A program made the position numbers and the translations under genes. The notes under the pieces were generated by a model, which was not told where the DNA came from, did not search any database, and saw only the letters and a program-made list of their open reading frames with translations. 64,000 nt of DNA from Solicola gregarius (GTDB taxonomy: Bacteria; Actinomycetota; Actinomycetes; Propionibacteriales; Nocardioidaceae), in contig NZ_CP094970.1 of NCBI RefSeq assembly GCF_025790165.1, forward strand, positions 1,364,001 through 1,428,000, given 5' to 3'. Shown piece by piece: positions 52,684 to 60,801 of this stretch (the first letter of the stretch is position 1; every line of letters starts with the position of its first letter).

Positions 52684-54090
52684 TTGAGCCGGATTGACGT
52701 TGTGCGCCGACGACTGGACGAGGAGCTGCCGCGCGTGACTGCGGCTCACGACGTGCCGGGTGTGTCGATGGCTGTGCTTGTCGACGGACAGGTCGTCGAG
52801 GCCGCGGCAGGCGTGGTGAATCTTCGGACGCGGGTCCCGGTGACCCCTGACTCGGTGTTCATGATCCAGTCGATCACCAAGGTATGGACTGCGACCCTGG
52901 TGATGCAGTTGGTCGACGACGGTCTGTGCGAGTTGGACACCCCGGTCCGCGAGTACCTGCCGGAGTTCCGGACCGCGGACGAGCGGGCCAGCGCCGAGAT
53001 CACGATCCGGCACCTGTTGACACACACCGGCGGGTTCGAAGGTGACATCTGGGCTGCGACGACCGACGGCGAGGATGCACTGGAGCGGTTCGTCGGAGAT
53101 CTGGTCGCGAACGCCCCGCAACGTACCCGGCCGGGAACGATGTACTCCTACTGCAGCGCGGGGTACGGAGTCCTGGGCAGGCTGGTGGAGGTGCAGCGCG
53201 AGATGTCGTACTCGACGGCGGTTCGGCGGTACCTGGCCGAGCCGCTGGGCATCGACGAGATCGCCTTCTGCGCGAACGAGGCGCTGGGCTTTCGTACCGC
53301 CATCGGACACGCCCGACCGAGACCCGACGCGCCGCAGCGGCCGCTGCAGGTATGGGCGGTGATGCCGCCTTCCAACCCGGCGGCCGGAAACCAGCTGGCG
53401 ATGTCAGCGCGGGCGCTGATCGCGTTCGCCGGCATGCACCTGGCCGACGGGGCCACACGCAACGGTGACCGGCCGCTGTCCGCGAAAAGCGCGCGTGCCA
53501 TGCGCGTACGGCAGGTCGACCACCCGGCCGCGATCGGCGCTCCGAGCGGGCACGGTCTCGGCTGGTTCCTGTCCGATCGACCGGGAGTCGTCGAGCATGG
53601 CGGCGACATGATCGGCGTGGCCGCGATGCTGCGAATAGTGCCCGAGGAGGGCATCGCGGTCGCGGTGTTGACGAACGGCGGCGCTGCAGGGCCGCTGATG
53701 CGCGACGTGATCGACCCGTTGCTGCATGACCTCGCCGGTGTCGGGCGGCGACCGACGGTGCCTTCGCCGCCCGCCACCAGTCGAACGTCAAACCCCGATC
53801 GATACGTCGGCCGCTACGAGACCCGACCGGCACTCAACGAGGTCACTCTCGACGACGACGGTCGCCTGTGGCTCACGGTTGCCGATCGGCGCGAGGCGCT
53901 CACGCTGGCCGAAAGGGCCGGATCATCGGCCGAGTCGATTCGGAGCGAACTGCGCCAGGTCGACGGCGACCTCTTCGTACGGACCGACGCCGCGGGTACG
54001 GGGATGGGGCTGGTGGAGTTCCTCGACACCGACGACTCCGGTCGTGCTCGATTCCTCCACACCGGACGCGCCCAACAGAGAACCGATTGA
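52684..54090 (+). CDS. Class C beta-lactamase-fold serine hydrolase
   Basis: A 468-residue protein with a ~365-residue beta-lactamase/DD-peptidase domain: nucleophile SITK (Ser63, Lys66), YSYCSAGYG in the place of YxN, and EHGGD in the place of KTG. A C-terminal beta-rich extension follows. No signal peptide is seen, so it is probably a cytoplasmic esterase or peptidase, not a resistance enzyme. The start is TTG 52684, with GGAGG 6 nt upstream. Confidence 0.87.
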   Translation: MSRIDVVRRRLDEELPRVTAAHDVPGVSMAVLVDGQVVEAAAGVVNLRTRVPVTPDSVFMIQSITKVWTATLVMQLVDDGLCELDTPVREYLPEFRTADERASAEITIRHLLTHTGGFEGDIWAATTDGEDALERFVGDLVANAPQRTRPGTMYSYCSAGYGVLGRLVEVQREMSYSTAVRRYLAEPLGIDEIAFCANEALGFRTAIGHARPRPDAPQRPLQVWAVMPPSNPAAGNQLAMSARALIAFAGMHLADGATRNGDRPLSAKSARAMRVRQVDHPAAIGAPSGHGLGWFLSDRPGVVEHGGDMIGVAAMLRIVPEEGIAVAVLTNGGAAGPLMRDVIDPLLHDLAGVGRRPTVPSPPATSRTSNPDRYVGRYETRPALNEVTLDDDGRLWLTVADRREALTLAERAGSSAESIRSELRQVDGDLFVRTDAAGTGMGLVEFLDTDDSGRARFLHTGRAQQRTD

Positions 54091-54142
54091 TCACACCGGC
54101 AGAGACGTACGCGTGGGTGTTCGTTCTCGTCGGCCCGTGCGC

Positions 54143-54763
54143 CTACCGCTCGCGGACTGCGTACGTCAGGTGCGTCACCCGCGGGGACGTCTCCCCACGC
54201 ACCGGCTCCAGGGCCACGCGACCCGCGTCCACGCCCTCGAACAGGCGGATTCCGGAGCCGAACAGCACTGGTGAGAGCGCGATCGTGAACTCGTCGACCA
54301 GGCCGGCGTTCACGTACTGCAGGATCGTCGCGCCGCCCCCGGCGATGCGGACGTCTCGATCGCCGGCGGCCTCGCGAGCCCGGTCGAGCGCGGACTCGAT
54401 GCCGTCGTTGACGAAGTGGAACGTGGTGCCACCCGGCCGCTCCCAGGGGTCGCGCTTCTCGTGCGTCACAACGAAGACCGGCGTGTGGAACGGCGCCTCC
54501 TCGGGCCATGCGTGCTCGCCGGCATCGAACATTCGCTTGCCCATGACGCTCGCGCCCGTACGCTCGAACGTCTCCCGCACGATGTCGTTGTCGCGTCCTT
54601 CCTCGCCGCCCTTGCCGAGCAACACGTTCTCCCGGAAGAACCGCTGCGGGAATACCCACCGCTGCAGTTCCATCCACTGCCGCCCCATCAACTCCTCGGG
54701 CGACTCGGGCGCGATGAACCCGTCCAGCGACATCGACACGCTGAAGAAGACCTTCCCGGCCAT
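54143..54763 (-). CDS. Dihydrofolate-reductase-family (RibD_C) protein
   Basis: A 206-residue protein of the RibD C-terminal/DHFR superfamily (KVFFSVSMSLDGFIA, ASVMGKRMFDAGE, VRIAGGGATILQYVNAGLVDEF, ALSPVLFGSG). These NADPH-dependent reductases have diverse substrates. Its ATG overlaps the AHSA1 stop by one base. It is the last gene of the ArsR-AHSA1-DHFR cassette. Confidence 0.92.
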   Translation of the reverse strand: MAGKVFFSVSMSLDGFIAPESPEELMGRQWMELQRWVFPQRFFRENVLLGKGGEEGRDNDIVRETFERTGASVMGKRMFDAGEHAWPEEAPFHTPVFVVTHEKRDPWERPGGTTFHFVNDGIESALDRAREAAGDRDVRIAGGGATILQYVNAGLVDEFTIALSPVLFGSGIRLFEGVDAGRVALEPVRGETSPRVTHLTYAVRER

Positions 54764-55269
54764 CAGTTCTCAGCTCCCTTCCGAGCCAGCTCGGTGACGT
54801 ACGCAGCCAGGTTGCCGAGAGTCTGCCGGCCGGCTTCGATCGCGTGGTACTTCTCGACCGCCTCGTCGCGCAGCTCCTTGGTGGGGAACACCGTGCGCAT
54901 CTCGATCCGGGTCGCCGCGCCGTCGGGCGCGAAGGTCAGCACCGACTCGAAGGCGTCGGGGTCGTCGCGGGACTCGCCGTGCAGAAACTCGATCCGCTCC
55001 GGTGGGGCGAGCTCGGTCCAGGTGATCCACTCCTGGTAGTCGGTCCCGTCCGGCCCGTGCATCACGAAGTCCCACTCGCCGCCGACGCCGAACTCGAACG
55101 ACCGCGTGGTGGTGGTGAACCCCTCCGGCCCCCACCACCGCGACAGGTGCCGCACCTCGGTGAACGCCTCGAACACCAACTCTCGTGGGGCGTCGATGAC
55201 CCGGGAGATCACAGTCTCCCGGTCGGCCGTCGCGGACTGCGACGGCGCTCCTCGTCCCATCTCGCTCAT
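54763..55269 (-). CDS. AHSA1/SRPBCC-domain protein
   Basis: A 168-residue AHSA1-type START-like protein (VIDAPRELVFEAFTEVRHL, SRWWGPEGFTTTTRSFEFGVGGEW). Members in this operon type are regulated by the preceding ArsR and may bind small hydrophobic ligands. It is 3 nt after the arsR-like gene. Confidence 0.92.
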   Translation of the reverse strand: MSEMGRGAPSQSATADRETVISRVIDAPRELVFEAFTEVRHLSRWWGPEGFTTTTRSFEFGVGGEWDFVMHGPDGTDYQEWITWTELAPPERIEFLHGESRDDPDAFESVLTFAPDGAATRIEMRTVFPTKELRDEAVEKYHAIEAGRQTLGNLAAYVTELARKGAEN

Positions 55270-55272
55270 CAG

Positions 55273-55614
55273 CTACTCCTCGTGCCTTGTCTGCTTCAGG
55301 TCCTGCACGTACGCGTCCAGCCGGTCGAAACTCTCGTTCCAGAACCGCTCGAACCCACCAGTCCACTCATGAACCGTTCGAAGCCCACTGGCGTCCAGGT
55401 CGTACAGGCGCTGCTTACCTGCCTTGCGATCCCGCACCAGCCCGACCTCCCGGAGCACCCGCAGGTGCTTGGACGCCCCTGGCTGGGACATCCCCAGCTC
55501 CTGGGACAACTCGGTCACCGGCCGCTCACCCGCCCGCAACAGCACCAGGATCTCCCGGCGCTGTGGCTCGGCGATCGCGTTGAAGACGTCCGACGTCGTC
55601 GCTGCACGTGCCAT
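55273..55614 (-). CDS. ArsR-family repressor (SdpR-like)
   Basis: A 113-residue winged-helix protein (AIAEPQRREILVLLRAGERP, ELSQELGMSQPGASKHLRVLREVGLV) lacking metal-binding cysteines, so it is the non-metal type. ATG 55614 is preceded at 6 nt by TATGAT with a -35 TTGACG, a near-consensus promoter for a leaderless mRNA. It leads the AHSA1 and DHFR-like genes. Confidence 0.93.
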   Translation of the reverse strand: MARAATTSDVFNAIAEPQRREILVLLRAGERPVTELSQELGMSQPGASKHLRVLREVGLVRDRKAGKQRLYDLDASGLRTVHEWTGGFERFWNESFDRLDAYVQDLKQTRHEE

Positions 55615-55620
55615 GGGACC

Positions 55621-55648
55621 ATCATATGCCCATATCGGCATGCGTCAA
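55621..55648 (-). promoter_or_regulatory. arsR-cassette promoter with operator in the spacer
   Basis: On the minus strand -35 TTGACG (55648-55643) and -10 TATGAT (55626-55621) are 16 nt apart. The dyad ATGCC-N6-GGCAT (55626-55630, 55637-55641) fills the spacer. This fits autorepression by the ArsR protein. Confidence 0.75.
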
Positions 55649-55710
55649 GCCGGCGGGACCGCGGGCGGGTCATATCGGGCGTTGATGCAGTCGGGCGCGG
55701 TGATGGGTGG

Positions 55711-55783
55711 AGCCGGTGACAGGAGTCGAACCCGCGACATCCTCATTACAAGTGAGGCGCTCTACCAACTGAGCTACACCGGC
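55711..55783 (-). tRNA. tRNA-Thr (TGT anticodon)
   Basis: The minus strand folds as a complete cloverleaf of 73 nt. The acceptor stem is GCCGGTG/CACCGGC, the D arm GCTCAGTTGGTAGAGC, the anticodon loop CTTGTAA and the T arm GCGGGTTCGACTCCTGT. The anticodon TGT reads ACA. CCA is not encoded. Confidence 0.97.
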
Positions 55784-55852
55784 AGGTGCCCCGACATCGT
55801 AACGAACGTGGTGACGTGCGTCGCCGGACGCCCGCGCCCACGGTGGGGCGCG

Positions 55853-55892
55853 CGTTTCGGCCGTGCCGGGTCGATCCGGCACGGCCGAAACG
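55853..55892. terminator. 17-bp hairpin between tRNA and deaminase genes
   Basis: A perfect stem (55853-55869 with 55876-55892) around GTCGAT. It lies upstream of both divergent transcripts, so it is not an ordinary 3' terminator; it may insulate the deaminase operon or be a mobile palindrome. Confidence 0.55.
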
Positions 55893-55970
55893 TGCGGCTC
55901 AGGGGGGCGGTGGGTGCGGCGGGAACCCTGGGGGCGGCGGCAGTGCTCCGCGCGCGAGATACTCGTAGGC

Positions 55971-57140
55971 ATGGCACCGACCGTTCTCCCCGGCATGGAG
56001 CGCATCGAGCGGCTCACCGCCGACCTCGACCCACCGTTCGCCGTCGTCGACGAGGCGACGCTGTGGCGCAATGCCGACGAGCTCGTACGCCGCGCGGCGG
56101 GCAAGCCGATTCGCGTCGCATCCAAGTCGGTACGGGTGCGCGCGCTGCTCGAGCGGGTCCTGCAGCGCCCCGGGTACGCGGGCGTGCTCGCGTACTCGAT
56201 CGGTGAAGCCAACTGGCTGGCCGACAACGGCTTCGACGACATCCTCGTCGCGTACCCGAGCGTGGACCGCAAGGCCATCCGCGACCTCGCCGCCGACGAA
56301 CGCCGCGCCACCGCGATCACCGTCATGATCGACAGCACCGACCATCTCGACCTGATCGACCGGGCCGCGCCGCGCCACACCGACATCCAGGTCTGCGTCG
56401 ACGTCGACGCGTCGCTGCGCATCGGCCCCGTGCACCTCGGCGTCCGACGGTCCCCGATCCGCACCCCCGCACAGGCTTCCCGCCTCGCGAAGGCGATCAC
56501 CGAACGCAACGGCTTCCGCCTCAACGCGGTGATGTTCTACGACGCCCAGATCGCCGGCATGCCCGACTCGTCGCCCGCGGTCCGGATGGTCAAGCGGCGC
56601 AGCGCCGACGAGCTGGTCGACCGGCGGGCCGCCGTCGTCGACGCCGTACGCGCGTACGCCGAGCCGAAGGTCGTGAACGCCGGCGGCACCGGCAGCCTCG
56701 ACGTACTCAACACCGACACGACCGCGACCGAGCTCGCCGCGGGCTCGGGCCTGTTCATGCCGACGCTGTTCGACTCGTACGACGACTTCGCCGCCCATCC
56801 TGCGGCGATGTTCGCCCTCGGCGTCGTACGCAAGCCGCGCAAGGAGATCGCGACGCTCTACTCCGGTGGCTACGTCGCCTCCGGGGCACCCGGCAAGGCG
56901 CGCGTGCCCACCCCGGTCTGGCCGCCCGGGCTCGCCCTGCTCGGCGCGGAGGCCGCCGGCGAGGTCCAGACTCCCGTGAAGGGTCGCAGCGCACGTGCCT
57001 TGAGCCTCGGCGACCGCGTCTGGCTTCGGCACGCCAAGGCGGGCGAGATGTGCGAGCGATTCGATAGCGTGCGACTGGTTGGGCGCGCGTCATTTGAGAC
57101 GTTGCCGACGTACCGCGGCGAGGGCCTCAACTTCGGATGA
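55971..57140 (+). CDS. Amino-acid deaminase/aldolase (alanine-racemase fold)
   Basis: A 389-residue PLP protein of the alanine-racemase N-terminal/D-threonine-aldolase type. RVASKSVR places the PLP lysine at 52; GGTGSLDVLN and the C-terminal D-ser_dehydrat-like region (KGRSARALSLGDRVWLRHAKAGE) complete it. Likely substrates are D-threonine or D-serine type amino acids. ATG 55971 is preceded by a -10-like GATACT. It heads a three-gene operon with the lactone oxidase and DUF4032 genes. Confidence 0.88.
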   Translation: MAPTVLPGMERIERLTADLDPPFAVVDEATLWRNADELVRRAAGKPIRVASKSVRVRALLERVLQRPGYAGVLAYSIGEANWLADNGFDDILVAYPSVDRKAIRDLAADERRATAITVMIDSTDHLDLIDRAAPRHTDIQVCVDVDASLRIGPVHLGVRRSPIRTPAQASRLAKAITERNGFRLNAVMFYDAQIAGMPDSSPAVRMVKRRSADELVDRRAAVVDAVRAYAEPKVVNAGGTGSLDVLNTDTTATELAAGSGLFMPTLFDSYDDFAAHPAAMFALGVVRKPRKEIATLYSGGYVASGAPGKARVPTPVWPPGLALLGAEAAGEVQTPVKGRSARALSLGDRVWLRHAKAGEMCERFDSVRLVGRASFETLPTYRGEGLNFG

Positions 57141-57166
57141 CTGGCGAGGGGATGAACTTCGGATGA
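57117..57166. repeat. 24-nt duplication at a stop/start junction
   Basis: Positions 57117-57140 and 57143-57166 match at 21 of 24 bases. The first copy encodes the end of the deaminase including its stop codon; the second supplies the region just before and including the oxidase ATG. Confidence 0.75.
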
Positions 57167-58479
57167 GCACAGCCGACCCATGGCGCAACTGGGCCGACTC
57201 GGCCTCCTGCGAGCCCGACCTGATCGCGCATCCGAGCACGGCCACCGAGGTGTCCGACCTGGTGCGTAACGCCGAGCGCCACGACCAGCGTGTCAAGGCG
57301 GTCGGATCCGGCCACTCGTTCACGTCGATCGCCGTCACCGACGGCGTACTCCTCGACATGAGCGACCTCGACGACCTGATCGGCGTCGATCGGTTGCGCA
57401 ACCGGGTCACCGTGGGTGCAGGCATGACGCTGTGCCGACTCAATGCGCACCTGCACAAGCACGGCCTCGCATTGCCGAACCTCGGCGACATCGACCAGCA
57501 GACGATCTCCGGCGCCGTCAGCACCGGCACCCACGGCACCGGCGGCGCACTGCACGGCATCGCCAAGGCGATCGTCGGGCTCGACCTGGTCCACGCCGAC
57601 GGGAGCATCGGCCAGATCACCGAGGACGACGGCGACGTGTTCGACGCCGCCCGGGTCAGTCTCGGCGCGCTCGGCATCACCACTGCCGTCACGCTGCAAT
57701 GCGTACCCGCGTTCCTGCTGCACGCGCACGAGGCACCGATGGCGCTGGGCGACGTACTCGACAACATCGACTCGCTCGTCGACGACAATGACCACTTCGA
57801 GTTCTACTGGTTCCCGCATACCGAGCAGACGATGACCAAGCGCAACAACCGTGTCGCCGACGACGCCGAGCGTAAGCCGGTCGGTCGCATCCGCGGGTTC
57901 ATCGACGACGAGCTGCTCAGCAACACCGCGTTCGAGCTGCTCAACCGGGTTGCAACGATGCGGCGCCGCATCGTGCCGAGGCTCAATCGCCTTTCCAGCA
58001 AGGCGTTGTCCGAACGCCAGTACACCGACGACTCCTACCGCGTCTTCTGCTCGCCTCGCCGCGTGCGATTCCGCGAGATGGAGTACGCGGTGCCGCGCGA
58101 CCGGCTGCCCGACGTACTCACCGACGTGAAGGCGTGGATCGACGGGCACGACGAGCTCGTCTCGTTCCCGATCGAGGTACGCTTCACCGCCCCCGACGAC
58201 ATCTGGATGTCCACCGGGTACGACCGCGCCAACGCGTACATCGCCGTTCACCAGTACCACCGGATGGACTACGAGCCGTACTTCAGGGGGATCGAGCAGA
58301 TCCTCACGTCGGCAGACGGCCGGCCCCACTGGGGCAAGCTCCATACGCTCGACTCCGTCGCACTGCGCGGACGCTATCCCCGCTTCGACGACTTCGTGGC
58401 CGTACGCGACAAGCTCGATCCGAATGGGATGTTCCGCAACGACTACCTCGACCGAGTGCTCGGTCCGCCACCGGCATGA
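57163..58479 (+). CDS. D-arabinono-1,4-lactone oxidase family flavoprotein
   Basis: A 438-residue FAD-linked oxidoreductase. FAD_binding_4 motif KAVGSGHSFTSIA (His51 is the position used for covalent FAD in this family), SGAVSTGTHGTGG, and a C-terminal ALO domain ending GMFRNDYLDRVLG. It resembles mycobacterial gulonolactone dehydrogenases. It oxidises a sugar lactone or alditol. It is 22 nt after the deaminase stop. Confidence 0.92.
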   Translation: MSTADPWRNWADSASCEPDLIAHPSTATEVSDLVRNAERHDQRVKAVGSGHSFTSIAVTDGVLLDMSDLDDLIGVDRLRNRVTVGAGMTLCRLNAHLHKHGLALPNLGDIDQQTISGAVSTGTHGTGGALHGIAKAIVGLDLVHADGSIGQITEDDGDVFDAARVSLGALGITTAVTLQCVPAFLLHAHEAPMALGDVLDNIDSLVDDNDHFEFYWFPHTEQTMTKRNNRVADDAERKPVGRIRGFIDDELLSNTAFELLNRVATMRRRIVPRLNRLSSKALSERQYTDDSYRVFCSPRRVRFREMEYAVPRDRLPDVLTDVKAWIDGHDELVSFPIEVRFTAPDDIWMSTGYDRANAYIAVHQYHRMDYEPYFRGIEQILTSADGRPHWGKLHTLDSVALRGRYPRFDDFVAVRDKLDPNGMFRNDYLDRVLGPPPA

Positions 58480-59690
58480 GCATTCGACTGCGGGCGACCC
58501 GGCCTGATCCCGCACTCATCCGGCTGCCGTGGAACGTACCGCTGGCGGACTGGGACCCTGCGCTCGACGTCCCACTCGCCCGCGGCATCTCCCGGCACGT
58601 CGTTCGATTCGTACGCGCGGGCGACACAGTCGTCGCGGTCAAGGAGACGCGGGAGTCGTTTGCCAACCGGGAGTACGGCCTGCTCCGCAACCTCGACCGC
58701 ATCGGCGTACCGGCCGTCAAGGCCGTGGCGGTCGTGACCGGCCGCGAGACACCGGTCGGAGAGCCCATCGAGCCCGCCCTGGTCACCCGCGTGCTGCCGC
58801 AGTCGCTCCCGTACCGCTCGCTGTTCTCGCACAAGCTGCGCGAGGACACCCTGGAGCGGGTGATCGACGCCCTCGTCTTACTGCTCGTGCGTCTGCACCT
58901 CGAGGGCTTCTACTGGGGTGACTGCTCACTCTCCAACGTGCTGTTCCGGCGTAACACCGACGAGCTCGAGGCGTACCTCGTCGACGCCGAGACCGGCGAG
59001 CTGCACGAAAACCTGAGCGACGGCCAGCGGGCGTACGACATCGACCTGCTGCGGACGAATGCGTTCGGCGAGCTCCTCGACCTGCAGGCGGGCGGCATGC
59101 TCGGCGACGAGGACGACGCCGTCGAGATCGTCGACCAGATCGTGCAGCGCTACGAGGGTCTGTGGGAGGAGATCACCGGCATCGAGGAGTTCGGGCTCGA
59201 TGAGATGTGGCGGATACAGCAGCGAATCGAGCGGTTGAACGAGCGCGGCTTCGACGTCGAGGAGATCGACATCGTCACCGACCTCGGCGGCGACTACGTA
59301 CGCATCCAGCCGAAGGTGCTCGACGCGGGACACCACTGCCGTCGCCTGCGTGGGCTCACCGGCCTCGACGTACCCGACAGCCAAGCGCGCCGGCTGCTCA
59401 ACGACCTCGACGCATACACCGCATCGCACGAGCTCGGCGACGAGGACTCGATGACGGTCGCCCACCAGTGGCTGACCCAGGTCTACCAACCGCTCGAGGA
59501 GATGATCCCAACCGAGTACACCGACGTCGTCGAGACGCCGCAGGTGTTCCACGACGTGCTCGTGCATCGCTGGGCACTGTCGGAGGCAGCCGGCCACGAG
59601 GTCGACTTCTTCGAGACCGCCCGGTCGTACATCGAAAACGAGCTGCCCGCCACCGTCGAGACCCTCCGCACGGCCGCGGCGGCGACCTGA
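58476..59690 (+). CDS. DUF4032 kinase-like protein
   Basis: A 404-residue protein. The N-terminal ~240 residues have a kinase-like layout: VVAVKETRESFANREY (Lys-Glu pair), LLVRLHLEGFYWGDCSLSNVLF (catalytic-loop-like D..N) and YLVDAETGEL (DxE in the DFG position). The rest is the DUF4032 domain. Its ATG overlaps the oxidase stop, so it belongs to that operon. The substrate is unknown. Confidence 0.88.
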   Translation: MSIRLRATRPDPALIRLPWNVPLADWDPALDVPLARGISRHVVRFVRAGDTVVAVKETRESFANREYGLLRNLDRIGVPAVKAVAVVTGRETPVGEPIEPALVTRVLPQSLPYRSLFSHKLREDTLERVIDALVLLLVRLHLEGFYWGDCSLSNVLFRRNTDELEAYLVDAETGELHENLSDGQRAYDIDLLRTNAFGELLDLQAGGMLGDEDDAVEIVDQIVQRYEGLWEEITGIEEFGLDEMWRIQQRIERLNERGFDVEEIDIVTDLGGDYVRIQPKVLDAGHHCRRLRGLTGLDVPDSQARRLLNDLDAYTASHELGDEDSMTVAHQWLTQVYQPLEEMIPTEYTDVVETPQVFHDVLVHRWALSEAAGHEVDFFETARSYIENELPATVETLRTAAAAT

Positions 59691-59708
59691 CGCCGCCTCG
59701 CGTCGTGG

Positions 59709-60254
59709 CTACGCCTCGAGGCGGGCGATCTCTCGCGCGAGCGCCTTCTGTCGCAGCTCGGGCGTACGCGCCTTGAGCAGCGGCAGGATCACCGCGTAGC
59801 GCTCCGACCTGCCCATGCTCTCGAACGCGCCACGAGCCCGAGCGCTCCCGGCGAGCGCCTCCGCAAGGTCGGCCGGCACGTCCGCTGTTCGCTGAGGCTC
59901 GTACGCGGCGTCCCAGCGGCCGTCGGCCTTGGCCGCCTCGACCTCCGCGAGTCCGGACGGGCGCATGCGTCCGGCGGCGATCAAACTCTCGACCTTCTCG
60001 ACGTTCACCTGCGACCACGGACTCCGCTTGCGTCGCGGCGAATACCGCTGCAGGAAGGAGCCGTCGTCGTACGCCCGGCGCTGACCGTCGATCCAACCGA
60101 AACAGAATGCACCCTCGGCCGCCTCGGAGATCGTGACCAACGCGAGGTCCGCGTGGCGCTTGCGGATCCGCAGCCAGGCCTCGGTCTGCTCGGCGTGGTT
60201 GACGTCCAGCCATGCCTCCCAGACGGCCGCGTCAGGAAACTCGAGGATGTCCAT
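59709..60254 (-). CDS. YdeI/OmpD-associated family protein
   Basis: A 181-residue protein (AWLDVNHAEQTEAWLRIRKRH, AFCFGWIDGQRRAYDDGSFLQ, RYSPRRKRSPWSQVNVEKVE) with the C-terminal OmdA-type region. The role is unknown. It starts 1 nt after the VOC gene. Confidence 0.9.
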   Translation of the reverse strand: MDILEFPDAAVWEAWLDVNHAEQTEAWLRIRKRHADLALVTISEAAEGAFCFGWIDGQRRAYDDGSFLQRYSPRRKRSPWSQVNVEKVESLIAAGRMRPSGLAEVEAAKADGRWDAAYEPQRTADVPADLAEALAGSARARGAFESMGRSERYAVILPLLKARTPELRQKALAREIARLEA

Positions 60255-60255
60255 C

Positions 60256-60678
60256 TCACGCCCGTATCGACTCGAGCATCTCGAGGTAGTGCGGGTTGGA
60301 CATCACGCCGAGCACGTTCCCGAACGGGTCGACGACCGACGCGGTCACGAATCCCGAGTCGCCTCGCGGCGTGATCGGCTCGTACTCGCGGGCGCCCATC
60401 GAGAGCAGGCGCTCAACCGCGCTGCCGAGGTCGTCGACGTGCCAGTGCATGATCGCGCCTCCGGGCTCCGTCGACGCACCCGCGGGCGCGAACCGACGAT
60501 CGATGATGCCGAGCTCCGACTGGTAGTCGCCGATCCGGAACTCGACGTACACGGCCGCGCCTTCGGGTCCGGAACGCTCGAAGTACGGTTCGACGCCCAG
60601 GAACTCGGCGTACCAGGCGGCAGCAGCGGGCACGTCGTCCGCCCAGATGTTCAGGGTGGCGAATCCTCGCAGGCTCAT
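60256..60678 (-). CDS. VOC-family (glyoxalase-like) protein
   Basis: A 140-residue vicinal-oxygen-chelate protein with two beta-alpha-beta-beta-beta halves. Metal-ligand positions are suggested by the His in IMHWHVDD and the acidic residue in VVDPFGNVLGVM. The substrate is unknown. It is co-transcribed with the YdeI-like gene. Confidence 0.9.
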   Translation of the reverse strand: MSLRGFATLNIWADDVPAAAAWYAEFLGVEPYFERSGPEGAAVYVEFRIGDYQSELGIIDRRFAPAGASTEPGGAIMHWHVDDLGSAVERLLSMGAREYEPITPRGDSGFVTASVVDPFGNVLGVMSNPHYLEMLESIRA

Positions 60679-60801
60679 CAGGAGACCCTCTCGTCGTAGG
60701 TGCCGTCAGCCTATTCGCTCTTGCGGCCCGAGAGCGTCCTAATCCAGTCGCCGGATCCGTTCCCGACGGAACCGGGCCGCGGCGCCCTGCGTCCCAGCCG
60801 T

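Noticed and set aside
52684-54090. Antibiotic-resistance beta-lactamase
   Set aside because: No signal peptide, altered Y-x-N position and a C-terminal extension point to an esterase-like serine hydrolase.
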